Of a DNA stretch of 26,023 nt, positions 22,984 through 26,023 are shown in pieces. Position 1 is the first letter of the stretch; each line of letters starts with the position of its first letter. The notes beneath the pieces are model-generated. The model was not told the DNA's origin. It saw only the letters and a list, made by a program, of their open reading frames with translations, and ran no database searches. The translations under genes and the position numbers were made by a program. Origin of the DNA: Bacilli bacterium (GTDB lineage Bacteria; Bacillota_I; Bacilli_A; RF39; UBA660); NCBI GenBank assembly GCA_016297695.1, contig JAEDGC010000021.1, positions 1-26,023 on the forward strand, in the 5' to 3' direction.

Positions 22984-24567
22984 CTAAACTAATTTAAATT
23001 TATAATATATATCTATATTATTATCTTCTGTGATTTCTATCCGATCAATTAAACTTGCTATTAAGTTTCTATTTGGATTGTCCATACTCAAGAATTTTTC
23101 TATTCTTTCCATAAGCGATTTATCATTATCTAATTTATTATTTTCAATATTGTAGATTTCTTTTTGGTATTCTCTAATCTTATTATCATTATCTTGTATT
23201 TGATTAACAAAATTATTATATGCTCTCTTATACATATCTAAAGTTATATTTCCATCTAATTTATCATTATAACAATCATCTATTTTTTTATTTAATACTT
23301 TATTACTATTTTGTAATTTTAATATTTCAATATTATATTTATCTTTTTTAGCATTTAATTTAGATTCTTTTTTATAACTATCTTCTAAAGAATTAGAATC
23401 AATATATTTATTACATAAATTTTTAAGTTCACTAACAACAGCTTCTTCTATTTCGTGATACTTAACACTATGTGGAGTACATACTCCTTGATTTTTTCTT
23501 TTTGCCCAATAATTACAATTACCATATACTCTACAAACTCTACCATGTTTTTTTGTATCTTGATATTGTGCTCTAAATCCAAAGGTATGTCCACATTCTT
23601 TACAATATATTAATCCTCTAAGAAGCAAACTATCAGTAATCCCATTACCTTTAATTCTATTCTTATTACTGCTAAACATATTTTGAACAAGTTCATATAA
23701 TTCATCATCAATTATTCTAGGAATAGCATTTTCTACTATTATCCAATTATCTTTTTTGTTATGAACTCTTTTTTTAGATTTATAACTAACTTTCTTTTGT
23801 TTTGATTGAGTAAGATTTCCAATATAATTTGGACTTTTTAAAATATCTCCTACTGTCCTTGTAGACCATACTCCATAATGATAATTATTTTGTCCTATAT
23901 TCATTCCTTTAGACATACTTGGTGTTGGTATATTTTCATTAGTCAATTTATCACATATTGTTGTTAGTGAATCTCCACTAGCAAACATATTAAATATTCT
24001 TCTAACTACTTCGGCTTCTTCTTCATTAATTACTAATTTATGTTTATCTTCTTCAGATTTATTATATCCATATGGCGCATATGCTCCAACAAATTGTCCA
24101 TTTCTTTTTTTAGTATATAATGAACTTCTTTGTTTATTTGATATATCTTTAACATACATATCATTAAATGCACTTTTGAAAACTAACATATCATTAGCAC
24201 TACTATTTGAAAAAGTATCAATACCGTCATTTACTGCAACATATCTAATACCATGTTCTGGAAAATATCTTTCAACATAAAATCCAAATTCTATATGATC
24301 ACGACCAAGTCTTGATGTATCTTTAGTTATAATCATATTAATCTTTTTAGATTCACAATCTTTAATCATACGATTAAATCCTTCTCTATCAAAAGTTGTT
24401 CCTGATACTCCATCATCTACATATTCATCTACAAATATCAAATTGTTATCTCTAATATAATTTAATAATAAATCTCTTTGTGTGGATATACTACCACTTT
24501 CACCTAACCTTTCATCTTCTCTAGATAATCTTAAATAAATTCCTACTTTGTACCCATCTGTATTCAT
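22984..24567 (-). CDS. Large serine recombinase (TnpX-like)
   Basis: A site-specific recombinase that integrates and excises the element by a serine-linked DNA break. The resolvase-type catalytic domain (about 1-150) has YLRLSRE with the probable nucleophile Ser15, then DGVSGTTFDREGF and DTSRLGRDH. A recombinase domain follows (about 160-275), a zinc ribbon (CKECG near 318 with further Cys near 349 and 359), and a coiled-coil segment (about 400-490) that in this family controls direction. At 527 residues it is full length. GGATGGAG precedes the ATG, 11 bases after a tiny ORF. It is the probable agent of the insertion at 21722. Confidence 0.95.
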   Translation of the reverse strand: MNTDGYKVGIYLRLSREDERLGESGSISTQRDLLLNYIRDNNLIFVDEYVDDGVSGTTFDREGFNRMIKDCESKKINMIITKDTSRLGRDHIEFGFYVERYFPEHGIRYVAVNDGIDTFSNSSANDMLVFKSAFNDMYVKDISNKQRSSLYTKKRNGQFVGAYAPYGYNKSEEDKHKLVINEEEAEVVRRIFNMFASGDSLTTICDKLTNENIPTPSMSKGMNIGQNNYHYGVWSTRTVGDILKSPNYIGNLTQSKQKKVSYKSKKRVHNKKDNWIIVENAIPRIIDDELYELVQNMFSSNKNRIKGNGITDSLLLRGLIYCKECGHTFGFRAQYQDTKKHGRVCRVYGNCNYWAKRKNQGVCTPHSVKYHEIEEAVVSELKNLCNKYIDSNSLEDSYKKESKLNAKKDKYNIEILKLQNSNKVLNKKIDDCYNDKLDGNITLDMYKRAYNNFVNQIQDNDNKIREYQKEIYNIENNKLDNDKSLMERIEKFLSMDNPNRNLIASLIDRIEITEDNNIDIYYKFKLV

Positions 24568-24578
24568 AATACTCCATC

Positions 24579-24731
24579 CTAGTTATTTAAGACTGTATCC
24601 GAATTCATTATACCATTAATTTCACAAAAATTTAAATCCTCATCTAGAAAAGTTATAAAAAACTTACTAATAATTTCATCTAATGTTTTACCATCACTCG
24701 CATATATATTATTAATTTTGAATTTATTCAT
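24579..24731 (-). CDS. Tiny protein (50 aa) upstream of the recombinase
   Basis: The frame MNKFKINNIYASDGKTLDEI... to VLNN has AGAGGAGG 7 bases upstream, a very strong site, and ends 11 bases before the recombinase. It overlaps the end of the 24-residue frame by the start/stop ATGAATAA arrangement. It is acidic, with no membrane segment or recognised family. Its place suggests a recombination directionality factor or a recombinase-control gene, but the sequence alone does not show that. Confidence 0.7.
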   Translation of the reverse strand: MNKFKINNIYASDGKTLDEIISKFFITFLDEDLNFCEINGIMNSDTVLNN

Positions 24732-24798
24732 AGATTGCCTCCTCTAAATGATATGCAAAAAATGAATAAATAATTACTGCCCTCTTGTCTACTTGCAT
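24724..24798 (-). CDS. 24-residue leader ORF with strong ribosome site
   Basis: ATG CAA GTA... with AAGGGAGG 8 bases upstream; the peptide is MQVDKRAVII, YSFFAYHLEE, AIYE. Its stop overlaps the start of the 50-residue gene, so translation of the two is probably coupled. No family is recognised. Confidence 0.55.
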   Translation of the reverse strand: MQVDKRAVIIYSFFAYHLEEAIYE

Positions 24799-24816
24799 TA
24801 AATTCCTCCCTTCGCA

Positions 24817-24840
24817 TTAAGTTATAAACATATTTAACAT
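24817..24840 (-). CDS. Seven-residue leader ORF
   Basis: MLNMFIT then stop, with AGAGAGGAAG about 6 bases upstream and only 14 bases after the SSB-like gene. It could be a real leader peptide or a chance frame next to a good ribosome site. Confidence 0.35.
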   Translation of the reverse strand: MLNMFIT

Positions 24841-24854
24841 ATTATACTTCCTCT

Positions 24855-25316
24855 CTATTTAAACTCTTTTAACATACTCACTAATTCTTTATATTTTTTT
24901 ACATCTTCTGGATTATTAAAATCCCATGGATCAGTTTCACATCTTTTTCCATTCCAAACCATTACTCCATCTGGATCATATCTTATATAAGGCGTGGCTT
25001 TTCCATTCATTATTTCTTTATAAGACTCACCAACATCAGTAACTGTAATAAATGATTTAATAATTTTATTCTTATCAATATATGAATTCATATATCCCTT
25101 TATATATATAAAATTATCCTTAAAAAAAAGATCCTTATAAATATTATAAAGATCACTTTTTACATTTAAACTTGTATATATCTTTTCTTCTCTTTTAGAA
25201 TACTTTTTTATAGTCATTCCAAATTTTATATATTCTTTTTCAAAATCTGATTTACATACCCGATTAATAGTTCCTGAAATTGTTAATTCATTAACATTAA
25301 TATTTTCTTCGTTCAT
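24855..25316 (-). CDS. SSB-like OB-fold protein of the mobile element
   Basis: Residues 8-105 have the spacing of an OB fold (LTISGTINRVCK, YIKFGMTIKKYS, YIKGYMNSYIDKNK, FITVTDV), as in single-stranded DNA-binding proteins. The C-terminal part (about 110-140) has the less usual TPYIRYDPDGVMVWNGKRC with DPWD. Such proteins are often found in integrative elements, where they protect single-stranded DNA during replication or transfer. The standard acidic SSB tip is missing. The start ATG has GGAAGG upstream. It is the second gene of the - strand unit. Confidence 0.7.
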   Translation of the reverse strand: MNEENINVNELTISGTINRVCKSDFEKEYIKFGMTIKKYSKREEKIYTSLNVKSDLYNIYKDLFFKDNFIYIKGYMNSYIDKNKIIKSFITVTDVGESYKEIMNGKATPYIRYDPDGVMVWNGKRCETDPWDFNNPEDVKKYKELVSMLKEFK

Positions 25317-25448
25317 TTACCAATCCTTCCTATTTAAATATAATTTATTTATTTATATATATTTATTTTAATTTATATTTTATTATTTATTTTATGTTAG
25401 AAGAATGCTTCCTATATAAATAGAAATATTCTTCGTATCCTAGATGAA
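25317..25448. other. A+T-only stretch with 9-bp inverted repeat between HTH and SSB-like genes
   Basis: Bases about 25340-25393 are almost pure A and T. TAGAAGAAT (25398-25406) and ATTCTTCTA (25451-25459, inside the end of the HTH gene) are a perfect inverted repeat, with GAAGAATA variants between. It could be a replication origin unwinding region, a terminator region or a regulatory site; the data do not decide. Confidence 0.45.
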
Positions 25449-25724
25449 TTATTCTTCTATTTTACTTTTAAACTTTTCTGTTAAAAATATTTTTCTTGTT
25501 CCGTTGATAAAATGAGATTCAATTAAATCTTCTCTTTTGAGTGATGAAAGTGAGGTAGAAATTGTTCTAGTGCTAACACAAAGCATTTTAGCAAAATACT
25601 CATTACTAGCAAAACAATCTCCACTCATTACTGATAAAGAGTATATTATCCCCATCAGTAATCTTTCGGTAGTATTTAGTTCTTTATAGGATATTATATA
25701 TTCTGGAATATTTGCATATTTCAT
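25449..25724 (-). CDS. HTH_36-type small protein, replication-initiator-like
   Basis: A 91-residue protein with one winged helix: IISYKELNTTERLLMGIIYS, then NEYFAKMLCVSTRTISTSLSS (read as NEYFAKML, VSTRTISTSLSSL) and LIESHFINGTRKIFL. This is the pattern of HTH_36/Replisome-organiser N-terminal domains, which occur in plasmid and phage replication proteins. Here there is no further domain, so it may be a short initiator or a regulator. AAGGAG precedes the ATG. It begins the leftward element unit. Confidence 0.72.
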   Translation of the reverse strand: MKYANIPEYIISYKELNTTERLLMGIIYSLSVMSGDCFASNEYFAKMLCVSTRTISTSLSSLKREDLIESHFINGTRKIFLTEKFKSKIEE

Positions 25725-26023
25725 TTTAACTCCTTATTAACTAAACCTAACACTTTTCTAATAATATATAACCATCTCCTTTTCCATAAAAAAATAGTTA
25801 TCAATCTGACAACTATTTATAATTATCCCACTTTATTACATCATACACCTTGACACGATGAATGTCTATACCGACTTTTATCTCCAATTTGTATAATGTT
25901 TTGTATGATACTTTATATAATTAGTTACTATAATTATTACGCATTATTGAAATATTCCGAACTAATCGATAAATTGTAATTTAGCGAATAGTAACTTAAT
26001 TTTCTTTTTTATTAAACATATGG
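25725..26023. other. Intergenic end of the window; one hairpin terminator, no convincing gene
   Basis: This stretch of 299 bases holds an inverted-repeat copy (25747-25760), an intrinsic terminator on the - strand (25786-25818), and a possible gene end: a - strand open frame from TTG 25887 to TAG 25813 (24 codons, GIDIHRVKVYDVIKWDNYK at the end) whose stop falls inside the terminator stem. That frame has no ATG and no ribosome site, so it may be the tail of a decayed gene. I see no clear promoter or RNA gene in the last 120 bases. Confidence 0.4.
25786..25818 (-). terminator. Intrinsic terminator on the - strand near the right edge
   Basis: AAATAGTT-11 nt-AACTATTT followed by T residues on the - strand. 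It ends a transcript that comes from the right, upstream of the HTH gene. Confidence 0.65.

Overview
This window looks like the chromosome of a very A+T-rich Bacillota, probably an uncultured gut Bacilli or Mollicutes relative (roughly one quarter G+C by eye). The evidence is strong AGGAGG or AAAGGTGAT ribosome sites, extended -10 promoters (TGnTATAAT), a secG-rnr-smpB run, an LCP wall protein with a three-helix membrane region, and a SigF/SigG-type sigma factor. TGA works as a stop (for example the rhodanese gene), so the code is standard and not the Mycoplasma code. A core block of about 16 kb lies between two mobile segments.

Left mobile segment (1 to about 4.7 kb, + strand): three inverted repeats including a pMV158-like nick-site motif (candidate oriT), a MobV relaxase, a small gene broken by one stop codon, and three unrecognised cargo genes. 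Two of the cargo proteins end in the same peptide (EEQGPVKKLV) and share a terminator/-10 cassette. A structured, locally G+C-rich non-coding block follows (4.6-4.7 kb), then two tandem copies of what looks like a type I toxin-antitoxin locus (4.7-5.3 kb). The first copy is intact, with a 30-residue membrane peptide and a convergent antisense RNA. The second keeps the antisense half, but its peptide frame has an amber stop.

Core block (5.3-21.7 kb): an ABC exporter with an AraC/GyrI-like regulator; a DUF6512-like membrane protein; two divergent D-Ala-D-Ala carboxypeptidases (DacA/DacF type and VanY type) separated by a 15-bp direct repeat; rmuC; a TVP38/DedA-type membrane protein; a rhodanese; a membrane-anchored protein with an Asp-Tyr tail; a STAS-sigma pair that resembles spoIIA but has no anti-sigma kinase; an LCP protein; smpB; rnr; an orphan pseudopilin; secG; a thioredoxin-like membrane protein; and the C-terminal part of a LolA/DUF4367 lipoprotein.

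Right mobile segment (about 21.72 kb to beyond the window, - strand): it begins inside the LolA/DUF4367 gene, whose 5' half is missing. In transcription order it carries an HTH replication-type protein, an SSB-like OB-fold protein, a series of tiny ORFs with strong ribosome sites, a large serine recombinase, and a RhuM-Fic fusion overlapping a 76-residue partner. No CRISPR array, tRNA, rRNA or tmRNA was recognised.
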